From: Gemmatimonadota bacterium
Lineage (GTDB): Bacteria > 4572-55 > J002
Direction of reading: 5' to 3'
DNA: 50,755 nt
NCBI GenBank assembly: GCA_003697105.1
Contig: RFFQ01000102.1
Coordinates: forward strand, 1-50,755
Shown here one piece after another: positions 43,624-50,755 of the stretch. The stretch's first letter is position 1. Each line of letters starts with the position of its first letter. The notes under the pieces were generated by a model that was given only the letters and a program-made list of their open reading frames with translations, did not search any database and was not told where the DNA came from. The translations under genes were made by a program, and so were the position numbers.

Positions 43624-44668
43624 AAACCGCCTCAATAAAGGCATTTGTGCTCTGTTGCCACGTGGGGAGCTGCGGGCGCACCTTTTGGCTTAAATGTGCC
43701 AACCGGCGGCGATACTCCGGCTGATCCAGCACCAGCCGCAGTGCCTCTGCCAAGGCTTCCACATCACCGGGGGGAACAAGCACTGCCGCGCCCCGCGTGG
43801 TGAAGGGAATCGCGCCACCGGTGGTACTGACCACCGGTAAACCGGCACTGATCGCCTCGGCAAGTGCCATTCCATACCCTTCGTAGAGCGAGGGAAAGAC
43901 AAACAGGTCGCTCTGGCGGTAAATCCCCCTCAATTTAGCCGGGGAAACCGCACCGGTCAGGTGGATTCGGTGGGATAACCCCTGTTTTTTGATCTGGGTG
44001 CGTAACCGCTCAACCGTTTGCGGTTCCATTGTCAGGGAACCGGCGGCGGTGAAGTGCCAATCGTACGCTTTTAACCGGGCAAGGGCATCCACCAGCACGG
44101 AGTAGCCTTTCCGGTACAGTACATTGGCAACACAGAGCAGGTGCACGGATTGGGAGCGGGACCCCCGCGCCAACCGTTGTGTATTGGTGCCGGGTAAAAC
44201 GGTTGTCACCGGTAAATCCTCCAACTGCCAGAATTGCAGTAATAGGCGCGTAAATGGGCTGGTAACAATCAGTTGATCCATCAATCGAAAGGCAGCTTGT
44301 TCCGCTTGCCGCAACCGGGCTTGCTCCGCCGCGTTGAATTCCGGTTCTTCGCTGTGGGGATGGTGAATCAAGCCGGTAAAATGCAATCGTTCTTTTTCCG
44401 GGCGGATCACCTCCGCGGCGCCTGCCAGCATCAGCCCATCTATAACGACGAGCGAGCCGTCCGGGATGTACCAAAATGCCCGGGCGAATGCCGCTTTATC
44501 TTCCGCCCGCGGGCTGGGAAATGTGCCCGGAACTTCATGTACTTCCACATAAATGCCCCGCCGCCGGATGCCATCGATGATCTGCTTGTCATACAGCGTA
44601 CCACCGGTAAGGCTCTCCAGAGAACCCGGTACTATAAAATGGAGGGGTCGATCATATTTGATTTTCAT
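43610..44668 (-). CDS. GT4-family glycosyltransferase
   Basis: A 352-aa retaining GT-B glycosyltransferase. The C-terminal nucleotide-sugar domain has the E-x7-E pair E263 and E271 in [10 protein letters not shown], preceded by FPSLY, with [15 protein letters not shown] around residue 190. The N-terminal domain contains the GG loop (LTGGTLYD). No membrane segment. ATG at 44668 is used because [15 protein letters not shown] starts the first strand; it overlaps the queD-like stop by 17 nt. The acceptor is unknown; a pterin-like acceptor is possible given the gene before it. Confidence 0.88.
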   Translation of the reverse strand: MKIKYDRPLHFIVPGSLESLTGGTLYDKQIIDGIRRRGIYVEVHEVPGTFPSPRAEDKAAFARAFWYIPDGSLVVIDGLMLAGAAEVIRPEKERLHFTGLIHHPHSEEPEFNAAEQARLRQAEQAAFRLMDQLIVTSPFTRLLLQFWQLEDLPVTTVLPGTNTQRLARGSRSQSVHLLCVANVLYRKGYSVLVDALARLKAYDWHFTAAGSLTMEPQTVERLRTQIKKQGLSHRIHLTGAVSPAKLRGIYRQSDLFVFPSLYEGYGMALAEAISAGLPVVSTTGGAIPFTTRGAAVLVPPGDVEALAEALRLVLDQPEYRRRLAHLSQKVRPQLPTWQQSTNAFIEAVYGTV

Positions 44669-45029
44669 AGGATGCCCAGGCAATGTGCGATTCGTGCAAT
44701 GTGACTTTTAACCTGCCATTAAATTGGGGCTTGACCCGTTCGCCGAGCCGCCGGAAAATCTCTTTTGCCAAAAATTCGGTGGTGGTGTTGGTGCCGGCAA
44801 ATTCCGGCAGGTTGTCCAGATTTTGGTAGTTGAGCGGTTGCAAAACGGCTTTTAGCTGTTGCTGTGCCCAGCCAATATCAACCACCAAGCCGTGTTTATC
44901 CAGTTCCACCGCGCTAAATTCCACATCAACAATGTAGGTCGCACCGTGCATCTGTTGGGCGGGTCCGAAAATCTCGCCCTTAAAACTGTGGGCAATCATC
45001 AGGTGATCCCGTACGCCAAGGGTGTACAT
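44652..45029 (-). CDS. Divergent 6-pyruvoyl/6-carboxytetrahydropterin synthase-like protein
   Basis: A 125-aa T-fold protein of the QueD/PTPS family. Compared with classical members it keeps H14 (IAHSF), H28 (MHGATY), the GLVVDIG strand and E113 (LHESHI). It lacks the catalytic Cys (A24), the third zinc histidine (A30 in HGAT where HGHN is normal) and the histidine of the LDH motif (LNYQNL). It probably does not carry out the QueD or PTPS reaction in the usual way. I believe close relatives with the same substitutions sit beside glycosyltransferase, methyltransferase and MDR genes in some proteobacteria, from memory and unverified. AAGGAG lies 9 nt before the ATG. Confidence 0.82.
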   Translation of the reverse strand: MYTLGVRDHLMIAHSFKGEIFGPAQQMHGATYIVDVEFSAVELDKHGLVVDIGWAQQQLKAVLQPLNYQNLDNLPEFAGTNTTTEFLAKEIFRRLGERVKPQFNGRLKVTLHESHIAWASYENQI

Positions 45030-45062
45030 AAGGGGTGACTCCTTCTGAAAAATGTACCAAAT

Positions 45063-45293
45063 CTAGCCTTCTTCTTCATGCTTCAAAAACAACTCCGGGA
45101 CAACGGGTAACCCGCACCACTGGGCAATCCGGTTGTAGTTTTTAGCGATGTCCTGCGCGTAGCCCACACCATCCTCTACTTTTTGGATGGCTTTCCCGAT
45201 ACGGGTGCTGGTATCCCCCAGTTTCTTCACAAATTTACTGACCGCGCGTTTTAACTCGTCAAAAGATTGCCGGATCGTAGCGGCAACATCAAT
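45063..45293 (-). CDS. Small hypothetical protein with non-standard start
   Basis: An open frame of 76 codons that reads like a real protein: a helical, Lys-rich segment (TIRQSFDELKRAVSKFVKKLG) followed by IAKNYNRIAQWCGLPVVPELF. It fills most of the 272-nt gap between GGT and the queD-like gene, same strand. No ATG, GTG or TTG exists at the natural N-terminus; the frame continues upstream into GGT. It would have to begin at ATT (45293) or, shortened to 55 aa, at GTG (45230). There is no visible ribosome-binding site. The function is unknown; it may be a decayed gene. Confidence 0.45.
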   Translation of the reverse strand: MDVAATIRQSFDELKRAVSKFVKKLGDTSTRIGKAIQKVEDGVGYAQDIAKNYNRIAQWCGLPVVPELFLKHEEEG

Positions 45294-45301
45294 GGCTATA
45301 C

Positions 45302-47068
45302 TTAATATCCGCGCACGGCGCCCTGTCCGCGTGGGTCGCTCATGCCCTGCAATTCTCCGGTTTCGGGGTCTATGAGGATTAGTTCTGCCCGGCCAATATA
45401 GCCCCAGTAATGCTCATCCACCCGATGCCCCTTGGCACTAAGATTTTGGATGACATCATGTGCTAACCCATATTTTTCATAGTAAATTTTATCCGGGTAC
45501 CACTGGTGATGCACCCGGGGGGCATGGAGTGCCTCGTGGGCGTTCATGCCGTGATCGATCACGTTGAGGATGATCTGCAGCACGGTAGTGATAATCGTTG
45601 AGCCGCCCGGTGACCCAACGACCATTGCCACGGTGCCATTTTTCAGCAGGATGGTGGGCGTCATGGAACTCAGCGGGCGCTTGCCCGGCGCCACAATATT
45701 GCGGTTGCCTTGCATCAAGCCGTAATAATTGGGTTGTCCGGGCTGGGTGGTGAAGTCATCCAGTTCGTTGTTGAGCAAAAAACCGGTGCCCGGCACCACC
45801 ACTTTGCTACCGTAGCTGGTATTCAGGGTATAGGTCAGGCTAACGGCGTTTCCGGCACTATCGACCACGCATAAATGGGTGGTCTCTGGGCTTTCATAGC
45901 CCGGGGGGTTGCCGGCTTTTACAGCGCGGCTGGGGGTTTTGTAATAGCGGTTGATTTTTTGGCGCAGTTTATCCGCGTAGAGCTTGCTGGTAAGCCCCTC
46001 CATAGGGACATCCACGTAATCCGGGTCACCGAGATATTCAAAGCGATCCGCATAGACGCGCCGTTCGGCTTCTGTCATCAGATGGATGGTTTCAGCAGAA
46101 TTGTGCCCCAACCATGCCAGCGGGTAGCCTTCCAAGATATTGAGGAGTTGTACTAAGGCAATCCCCCCCGATGATGGCGGCGGCATGGAGACCACCTCGT
46201 AACCGCGATAGCTGCCGTAAACCGGTTCGCGGAATTTGACCTGATAATTGGCGAAATCGGCGGCACGCATTGCCCCGCCGTGGGCGATCATGGCTTGTTC
46301 AATGCGTTGGGGAATTTCCCCGGTATAAAAACCATCCCGCCCGTACTCAGCAATTTTACGGAGGGTTTGTGCCAAATCTTTTTGATAAAACCGGTCTCCG
46401 GCATGGTAAAAATAGCGATCCTCGGTGATGAAAAGCGGTTGTCCATCCACGGGTGACGGTAGCAAGAGCGAATCCGGCGGTGTTTCCTTCAAAAAAATGG
46501 CTGCCGAGCCGGGGAAACGCGCAAATTGCGGGGCATAATAGCGCAATGAGGCGGCAAATGGGTGGGAGACTATAAAACCGCTATCTGCTAGGGCTATTGC
46601 CGGTTGCAGGAGCTCGGCTAGGGGTAATGTGCCAAATGCCTGATGCGTTTCGACCAGCATGGCAACGGTGCCGGGTGTACCGGCAGCGGTATATCCCAGC
46701 AGGCTATTGCGGGCGGTGCCATCCGGTTGGGGCAGGTAGTAGGTGGAATCCATGAGGGCGGGTGCCGTTTCGCGCCCATCGATGGCGATATTCTGCCCGT
46801 TTGCGGTGTGGAGTATCAAAAATCCCCCGCCCCCCAAATTTCCGGCAGAAGGGTAGGTAACTGCCAAGGCAAATGCCGTTGCCACGGCGGCATCCACGGC
46901 ATTTCCGCCGCGTTTGAGTACCTCTGCCCCAATATCTGCTGCCTGTGGTTCCGCACAAACCACCATCCCGTGTTGTTTTACGACTGGGAGGCGTTTCCCA
47001 TAGGCAAAACTGTTCAGTGGAAATGCCAATATGACCGTTAAAATCAATATTGATAGGCGATGTTGCAT
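45302..47068 (-). CDS. ggt: Gamma-glutamyltranspeptidase
   Basis: A periplasmic enzyme that hydrolyses or transfers the gamma-glutamyl group of glutathione; 588 aa with a signal peptide (about 1-24). The proenzyme is cut before T396 in ETTHLCVVD, which becomes the catalytic N-terminal threonine of the small subunit. Other hallmarks are GGNAVDAAVATAFAL, NLGGGGFLI, MPPPSSGGIALVQ, and GSPGGSTIITTVLQ. GAGGAG precedes the ATG. The stop codon is followed directly by a small open frame. Confidence 0.96.
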   Translation of the reverse strand: MQHRLSILILTVILAFPLNSFAYGKRLPVVKQHGMVVCAEPQAADIGAEVLKRGGNAVDAAVATAFALAVTYPSAGNLGGGGFLILHTANGQNIAIDGRETAPALMDSTYYLPQPDGTARNSLLGYTAAGTPGTVAMLVETHQAFGTLPLAELLQPAIALADSGFIVSHPFAASLRYYAPQFARFPGSAAIFLKETPPDSLLLPSPVDGQPLFITEDRYFYHAGDRFYQKDLAQTLRKIAEYGRDGFYTGEIPQRIEQAMIAHGGAMRAADFANYQVKFREPVYGSYRGYEVVSMPPPSSGGIALVQLLNILEGYPLAWLGHNSAETIHLMTEAERRVYADRFEYLGDPDYVDVPMEGLTSKLYADKLRQKINRYYKTPSRAVKAGNPPGYESPETTHLCVVDSAGNAVSLTYTLNTSYGSKVVVPGTGFLLNNELDDFTTQPGQPNYYGLMQGNRNIVAPGKRPLSSMTPTILLKNGTVAMVVGSPGGSTIITTVLQIILNVIDHGMNAHEALHAPRVHHQWYPDKIYYEKYGLAHDVIQNLSAKGHRVDEHYWGYIGRAELILIDPETGELQGMSDPRGQGAVRGY

Positions 47069-47085
47069 TCGAGAATCTCCTCAGG

Positions 47086-48144
47086 TTATTGGATGGTGTA
47101 TTCAAAATCGATATGTTTATTTGATGTTATTTTTATTTTACGGCTATAATACCAAAATTGCACGCTTTCCACATCTATTTTATCCAGATTGAGCGGCTCG
47201 CGGTATCTTTCCCGGCGATCTTCATCAAACACCCGTAAAAACGGGGTGGAAGATGTACCGCTAGGATCATCCAGTTCAAACGTAATGAGGGTTAGGTAGT
47301 GTCCCGCATCATTAATGCCGGCAAAATCAACGACACCATCAACCTCCATCTGATCGACGACCTGCAGAGAATCCCAGATCGAAATCTGCGACCGGAACGG
47401 AAGGGTTTCGGGGCGTACTTCCGCCGGATATGCTGAACTCAGAATCCATCTGCCGGAGGGGGAGACGCCAATAAAGCGGGTGGTCTGCTGGGGATTGGAT
47501 TCCAACCGCTGGATGAACTCCCCTTTCAGATTATATAAATAGCTGGTAAATGTGTGGTGATCGGGGTCAAACAGCCGGAAGCTGAATTTGTGCGCTTGTG
47601 GGTATGCTCTAAACTCTAGAGCTAACAAATTGCCGGTGGGGATTTCCCATTGCACGGCTCCGGTGGGGTCCACGGCGGTGATTTGCCATCTCTGGGTGCT
47701 ATCTAGCGGGACGAAGTGATTAATCAAGCAGAGTGAGTCTGGTAGTAGCCAGTATTCCATAAATTCCCCGTGCCAAGTGCCCAATGAATCCCCGTTCACA
47801 TGAAAAAAGTGCAGATTGTGCCCGCGCAAAATGGGGGAGGCGGCGGTCCCTGCCGGTAGGGCAATATATGTTTCGCTGGGGTCTATCTGAATCCCGTTGG
47901 AATGGGTGTGTTTGTGCCAAAGCGGTTTTCCGGCGGCATTGAGTAACGTGAATTGGTAGGTCTGCGGATCATCTGTCGGAGTCAGTTGTCCGTGATACTG
48001 GGGAGTGGAAAAGAGGAGGGTTCCCGCATGGGTGGGTGGTGGGGGTGGCGCAATTTCACCCGCGGAGCGGATAAGGGGGGCAGACCCGCAACCCAGAACC
48101 ATAACGAGCCAAAAAAAGGATAAACAGAGACGTACACGTTTCAT
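47086..48144 (-). CDS. Lipoprotein with possible beta-propeller, unknown function
   Basis: A 352-aa lipoprotein (lipobox VLGC, C19) starting 8 nt after the TPR lipoprotein stop; ATG at 48144 begins right at the basic MKRVRLCL leader. A proline-rich linker (IAPPPPPT) precedes repeated beta segments with alternating small hydrophobic residues (GTLLFSTPQY, YIALPAG, WILSSAYPAE, FAGINDAGHYLTL), suggesting a WD40/propeller-like fold. I do not recognise the family. Its place before ggt suggests a shared envelope role, without further support. Confidence 0.75.
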   Translation of the reverse strand: MKRVRLCLSFFWLVMVLGCGSAPLIRSAGEIAPPPPPTHAGTLLFSTPQYHGQLTPTDDPQTYQFTLLNAAGKPLWHKHTHSNGIQIDPSETYIALPAGTAASPILRGHNLHFFHVNGDSLGTWHGEFMEYWLLPDSLCLINHFVPLDSTQRWQITAVDPTGAVQWEIPTGNLLALEFRAYPQAHKFSFRLFDPDHHTFTSYLYNLKGEFIQRLESNPQQTTRFIGVSPSGRWILSSAYPAEVRPETLPFRSQISIWDSLQVVDQMEVDGVVDFAGINDAGHYLTLITFELDDPSGTSSTPFLRVFDEDRRERYREPLNLDKIDVESVQFWYYSRKIKITSNKHIDFEYTIQ

Positions 48145-48152
48145 TTTGTTGA

Positions 48153-48800
48153 TTATGACAGCCGGTATAGGAGGTCTTCGATAATCATTAGCAAGGCTTC
48201 GGGGTAGGTGGCGTAGGTGACACCGTTCACAACCCACGTGCTGGGGTTATTCGCATCCAATATGAGGGGGTAATCTACGGATTCGGCGACCATTTCCACT
48301 TGGTCTTGTGCCAGGTTCCATGCGGCTTGTACCCAAAAGCATTGGGCGACCAGAAGCCGGATATCCGACGCGTTGACGGTGGGATCCCCGCGAGAAAAAC
48401 GCCAACCGGCATCCAGTGCCAACACGTGCTGGGCATCGTCCAAGGCGTTAGGGATCTGATCTAGTGTCCATGATAAAAATGCCCGTACCGCTAGCGCATC
48501 CACCTGATCCGGCGGGCTGGGTTGGTGTTGCAGTGCCTGATTCGCGTATGTGAGCGCGGTGTTTTGATCGCCCAAGCGGGCATACGCCCAAGCACCGACG
48601 ACGTACGCCTCCACAAAGGTGGCGGAGAGGTTCAGGGCGGCATCGGCTTTTTCTGCCGCTTGGGTATAATCGCCTTGCTGAAAGGCACTCCACGCGCTGG
48701 CGGTTTCTGCCTCTGGGGTGGATGGATCACTGTCCCCACTGCAACCCGCCAGCCCTATGACGAAGAGGACGATGATCCATCTATTCAACCATATCATCAT
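48153..48800 (-). CDS. TPR lipoprotein
   Basis: A 215-aa lipoprotein (lipobox LAGC, Cys near residue 20) with about three TPR-like helix pairs (SAFQQGDYTQAAEKADAAL, AYVVGAWAYARLGDQNTA, DALAVRAFLSWTLDQI). Two adjacent ATG codons (48800 and 48797) start a good signal peptide; both overlap the kinase 3' end by about 20 nt, implying translational coupling. The frame extends upstream to 48872 inside the kinase gene only. Partner proteins are unknown. Confidence 0.8.
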   Translation of the reverse strand: MMIWLNRWIIVLFVIGLAGCSGDSDPSTPEAETASAWSAFQQGDYTQAAEKADAALNLSATFVEAYVVGAWAYARLGDQNTALTYANQALQHQPSPPDQVDALAVRAFLSWTLDQIPNALDDAQHVLALDAGWRFSRGDPTVNASDIRLLVAQCFWVQAAWNLAQDQVEMVAESVDYPLILDANNPSTWVVNGVTYATYPEALLMIIEDLLYRLS

Positions 48801-50118
48801 CGGTGTTGACTTTTGTTTTGTGAGTAGGAAACTCGGCGATGAACGTAGCACCTTGCCCTGGTTCGCTCTCACACCAAACCGAGCCGTGCATCGCCTCTAC
48901 CAATTTTTTGACAATGGATAGCCCTAGACCGGTGCTGTGTTCCCCGCCGGTGGGTTTGGGGCTTAATTTAGCAAATTTTTCAAATAGTTTTTTCTGATCC
49001 GATGCACTTAAGCCGGGACCTTCATCCCGTACATAGCACCGGACGTAACCGCGTGTTTTTTCCAACCGGATGTAAATCGATTTGCCGCGCGGGGAATATT
49101 TCACTGCATTGGAGACTAGATTGTCCAGTACGCGCAACGTGGCTTTTTCATCGGCATAGACCGGATATTGCACCTCCAGTGGCTCGCACACAATCTGAAT
49201 ATTTTTGCTCGATGCCGTCTGGCTGAAATTATTGACCACCATCAGCAGGGGTATGCGCAGATCAAATTCTTCAAAACGCAGATTCATTTTTCCGACTTCT
49301 AAGGCGTCCAAATCCAGCAGGTTGTTGATGAGTTCAAACATCCGGTTGGCGCCGTGTTCTATATCCAGAGCATGTTGGACGACTTCTTCCTTAGAAAGGA
49401 CATCATAAAAGGCATAAATGGATTCTGCCGTGCCCCGAATGGCGGATAACGGGTTTTTGAGGTCATGGGCGACGATACTGAGGAGTTCATTTTTCTCCCG
49501 ATTGAGGGCTTCCAGATGGTTGAGGGCTTCGGCAAGTTCGCTATTGGTACGGCGGAGTTTTTCTTCGGCGGCTTTGCGTTCGGTGATGTCTTCACAAATT
49601 GTTGCCAAGCCTAACGGGTTACCGGCGGCATCAATAATGGCATTGGAGATCAGTTGGACGGGGAATATAGAGCCATCTTTGTGTAGATTGAGGCTTTCCC
49701 GTCGCCAATTTTTGATCTGCTTCATCTCTTCGGGAGACATTTCGCGCTGAATCTCCGGGGGGGCGAACATACGAGCTGGCTGTCCGATCAGTTCTTCCAC
49801 CCGGTAACCGTGCATTCGGGCTTCGGTGGTGTTGGTGTAGATGATCCGTCCCTGTGTATCGGTGATGGTTACGCCCACTTCCACCGTTTCGATGGCGGCT
49901 TGCAGGGCATACCAAGAGATGGTTGCTCTGCCGTCTTCAATCCCCTGCGGGAAATAAGCCATAATATTTTGTAAATCCGTTAGGGCTTCTTCGATTTCCT
50001 GCCGTATATGCGTTTTAGAATCCACGGGGAGGGACTCTTGTAACCACCGTAACCGCCGTTCCAGCCGTTGTATCGGGTCTGAAATGCTGTCCATGTGGGG
50101 ATGTAACGATGTATTCAT
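48781..50118 (-). CDS. Cytoplasmic PAS-domain histidine kinase
   Basis: A soluble 445-aa kinase. The N-terminal helical region (about 10-65) is followed by one PAS domain (about 75-195; GVTITDTQGRIIYTN, GYRVEELIGQ), a coiled coil and HisKA with H218 in VAHDLKNPLSAI. The ATPase domain shows NLVSNAVKYS, DEGPGL and STGLGLSIV. No membrane helix, so it senses an internal signal. No regulator is adjacent. GAGG lies 7 nt before the ATG. It heads the long minus-strand run, downstream of a terminator at 50196-50227. Confidence 0.93.
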   Translation of the reverse strand: MNTSLHPHMDSISDPIQRLERRLRWLQESLPVDSKTHIRQEIEEALTDLQNIMAYFPQGIEDGRATISWYALQAAIETVEVGVTITDTQGRIIYTNTTEARMHGYRVEELIGQPARMFAPPEIQREMSPEEMKQIKNWRRESLNLHKDGSIFPVQLISNAIIDAAGNPLGLATICEDITERKAAEEKLRRTNSELAEALNHLEALNREKNELLSIVAHDLKNPLSAIRGTAESIYAFYDVLSKEEVVQHALDIEHGANRMFELINNLLDLDALEVGKMNLRFEEFDLRIPLLMVVNNFSQTASSKNIQIVCEPLEVQYPVYADEKATLRVLDNLVSNAVKYSPRGKSIYIRLEKTRGYVRCYVRDEGPGLSASDQKKLFEKFAKLSPKPTGGEHSTGLGLSIVKKLVEAMHGSVWCESEPGQGATFIAEFPTHKTKVNTDDDMVE

Positions 50119-50195
50119 TGTTTACCTCAGTACCAACGGGTGAGATGGGGAGCATCAACGGGGTTAAACTTATGTCAAAATGACTATAAAGGCAA

Positions 50196-50227
50196 CAAAA
50201 AAGCCCGCTTTCGCAAGGAAAACGGGC
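50196..50227 (-). terminator. Strong intrinsic terminator
   Basis: On the minus strand GCCCGTTTTC pairs with GAAAGCGGGC (one T-G) around a CTTGC loop, followed by TTTTTTG. It lies about 25 nt past the stop of the open frame at 50251-50571 and separates it from the kinase gene. Confidence 0.85.
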
Positions 50228-50250
50228 AGAAAAAGCATCGTTGTTGGGTA

Positions 50251-50571
50251 TTAGTCTGCCATGGCGCTGACCGAACCAGACCCCACCACGTGGGTCTTTG
50301 TCTGGGGATTCCCTTTATACCGTACATCACCACTACCGGTGGGGTGGTAGCGGGGGAAGATGAGTTTAGCGGGCTGGTCGCCGTTTTCGATGTGGATGAA
50401 ACTGCCCACCAGTTCCAGCATGCTATCTAGGGCGTCGCGTTTTTCCACCTGGCTGTCGTGCTGTTTTTCCAAATCCTGCCAGATACCGGGTTGGGTGGCA
50501 GTGATGAATGCCAGCACCAGTTCCCAGTCCAGTACCAGGGCGCGGTCGTAATGATTGTAGAGACGTTGCAT
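50251..50571 (-). pseudogene. Probable remnant of type I restriction subunit HsdR
   Basis: An open frame of 106 aa. Residues about 7-45 (YDRALVLDWELVLAF, ITATQPGIWQDLEKQH) closely resemble, from memory, the N-terminal part of one HsdR subfamily, which is normally about 1000 aa. After that the similarity ends and the last 60 residues are unlike HsdR. The start codon lies in the centre of the palindromic repeat at 50557-50584, with an in-frame stop four codons upstream, so the natural N-terminus was lost where the repeat is. It ends before a strong terminator. Confidence 0.4.
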
Positions 50572-50636
50572 GCAACGTCTCTACGGATAATGTGTTTCAA
50601 TTAACGTGTAATGCGCATTCACGAATGGCTCGATCA
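50557..50636. repeat. Dispersed palindromic repeat, copy 1
   Basis: Begins with a perfect 28-bp palindrome whose half is GTAGAGACGTTGCA (50557-50570), followed by about 52 bp that recur in copy 2 (GGATAATGTGTTTCAATTAA and onward to CGATCA). Similar palindromes are common as dispersed, REP-like or miniature mobile elements in several phyla (general knowledge). Confidence 0.85.
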
Positions 50637-50674
50637 TTTCCTGTCACCTGATGTTCCCGGTGGCGGTTGCGGTG

Positions 50675-50755
50675 GTAGAGACGTTGCAATGCAACGTCTC
50701 TCCGGATAATGTGTTTCAATTAACGTGTAATGCGCATTCACGAATGGCTCGATCA
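50675..50755. repeat. Dispersed palindromic repeat, copy 2 (cut by window end)
   Basis: Same element as copy 1: GTAGAGACGTTGCA, one extra A, TGCAACGTCTCT, then the same 3' flank with one base change (A to C after the palindrome). Period between copies is 118 bp, with a 38-bp unrelated spacer. The window ends at the last base of the match, so it may continue or be part of a longer array. Confidence 0.85.

Noticed and set aside
50149-50178. Promoter for the PAS kinase with TTGACA at 50173-50178 (minus strand).
   Set aside because: The -35 is perfect, but the best -10 at proper spacing (GATGCT) matches only three positions, so I did not list it as a feature.
50557-50755. CRISPR array.
   Set aside because: Repeats are about 80 bp and headed by a near-perfect palindrome, only two copies are visible and no cas gene is present.
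1-50755. tRNA, rRNA or other structured RNA genes, insertion sequences, or integrase and prophage genes.
   Set aside because: None could be recognised on either strand; the few gaps between genes are too short or lack the needed motifs.

Overview
The window (about 50% G+C by eye) looks like a chromosomal segment from a diderm (Gram-negative) bacterium. Evidence for an outer envelope includes an LpxH-type phosphoesterase, many lipoproteins, a PorV-like outer-membrane barrel, gamma-glutamyltranspeptidase and type IV pilin-like genes. The PorV-like barrel, a FlgD/Por-type C-terminal fold on a lipoprotein, MauE/DoxX-type proteins and an MglA-like GTPase suggest an FCB-group or neighbouring candidate phylum (for example KSB1 or Calditrichota). 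That placement is inference; no rRNA or tRNA gene is present to test it.

Layout. (1) 32-4671, minus strand: a small lipoprotein, a CHASE4-like/PAS histidine kinase and an NtrC-class regulator, behind a sigma70-like promoter. (2) 4740-13929, minus strand: a minor-pilin operon (FimT/GspH-, PilV-, giant PilW- and PilX-like). It is preceded by a GG-N10-GC sigma54 promoter, with an inverted repeat about 110 bp upstream of the predicted start site. The neighbouring NtrC-class regulator keeps the GAFTGA sigma54-contact motif and is the obvious candidate activator. (3) 14301-30283, plus strand: a PorV-like/transglutaminase-like/TPR fusion, a kinase with a degenerate receiver domain, a LEA14-like protein, an isopropylmalate/homocitrate synthase-like enzyme, Fpg, RqcH/NFACT, CheR-CheD-CheB, a MauE-thioredoxin-like fusion, uracil phosphoribosyltransferase, an Ig-like lipoprotein and a large FAD/Fe-S dehydrogenase. 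(4) 30308-36780: an isolated lipoprotein, an MglA-like GTPase, and a minus-strand group of TPR lipoprotein, TrkA, TrkH and cytochrome/DUF2231. The group's leader carries a strong intrinsic terminator just before the first gene. (5) 36781-37693, plus strand: a DUF2273-like membrane protein and ComB. (6) 37662-50118, minus strand: a tightly packed, often overlapping run: PAS kinase, TPR lipoprotein, propeller-like lipoprotein, GGT, small ORF, divergent QueD-like protein, glycosyltransferase, methyltransferase, MDR oxidoreductase, LpxH-like hydrolase, M20 peptidase and TMTC-like membrane TPR protein. (7) 50196-50755: a terminator, a probable HsdR remnant and two copies of an about 80-bp repeat headed by a palindrome.

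Three blocks stand out. The first is the sigma54-controlled minor-pilin operon, whose PilW- and PilX-like proteins carry very large adhesin-like and FG-GAP extensions, next to its likely two-component system. The second is the overlapping QueD-like/glycosyltransferase/methyltransferase/oxidoreductase cassette. Its pterin-synthase homologue lacks the catalytic cysteine and one zinc ligand, so it may make an unusual glycosylated, methylated small molecule. The third is the barrel/transglutaminase/TPR fusion next to the pilin operon. Several regulatory elements (leader terminator before the trk genes, terminator inside a signal-peptide coding region) are visible directly in the sequence.
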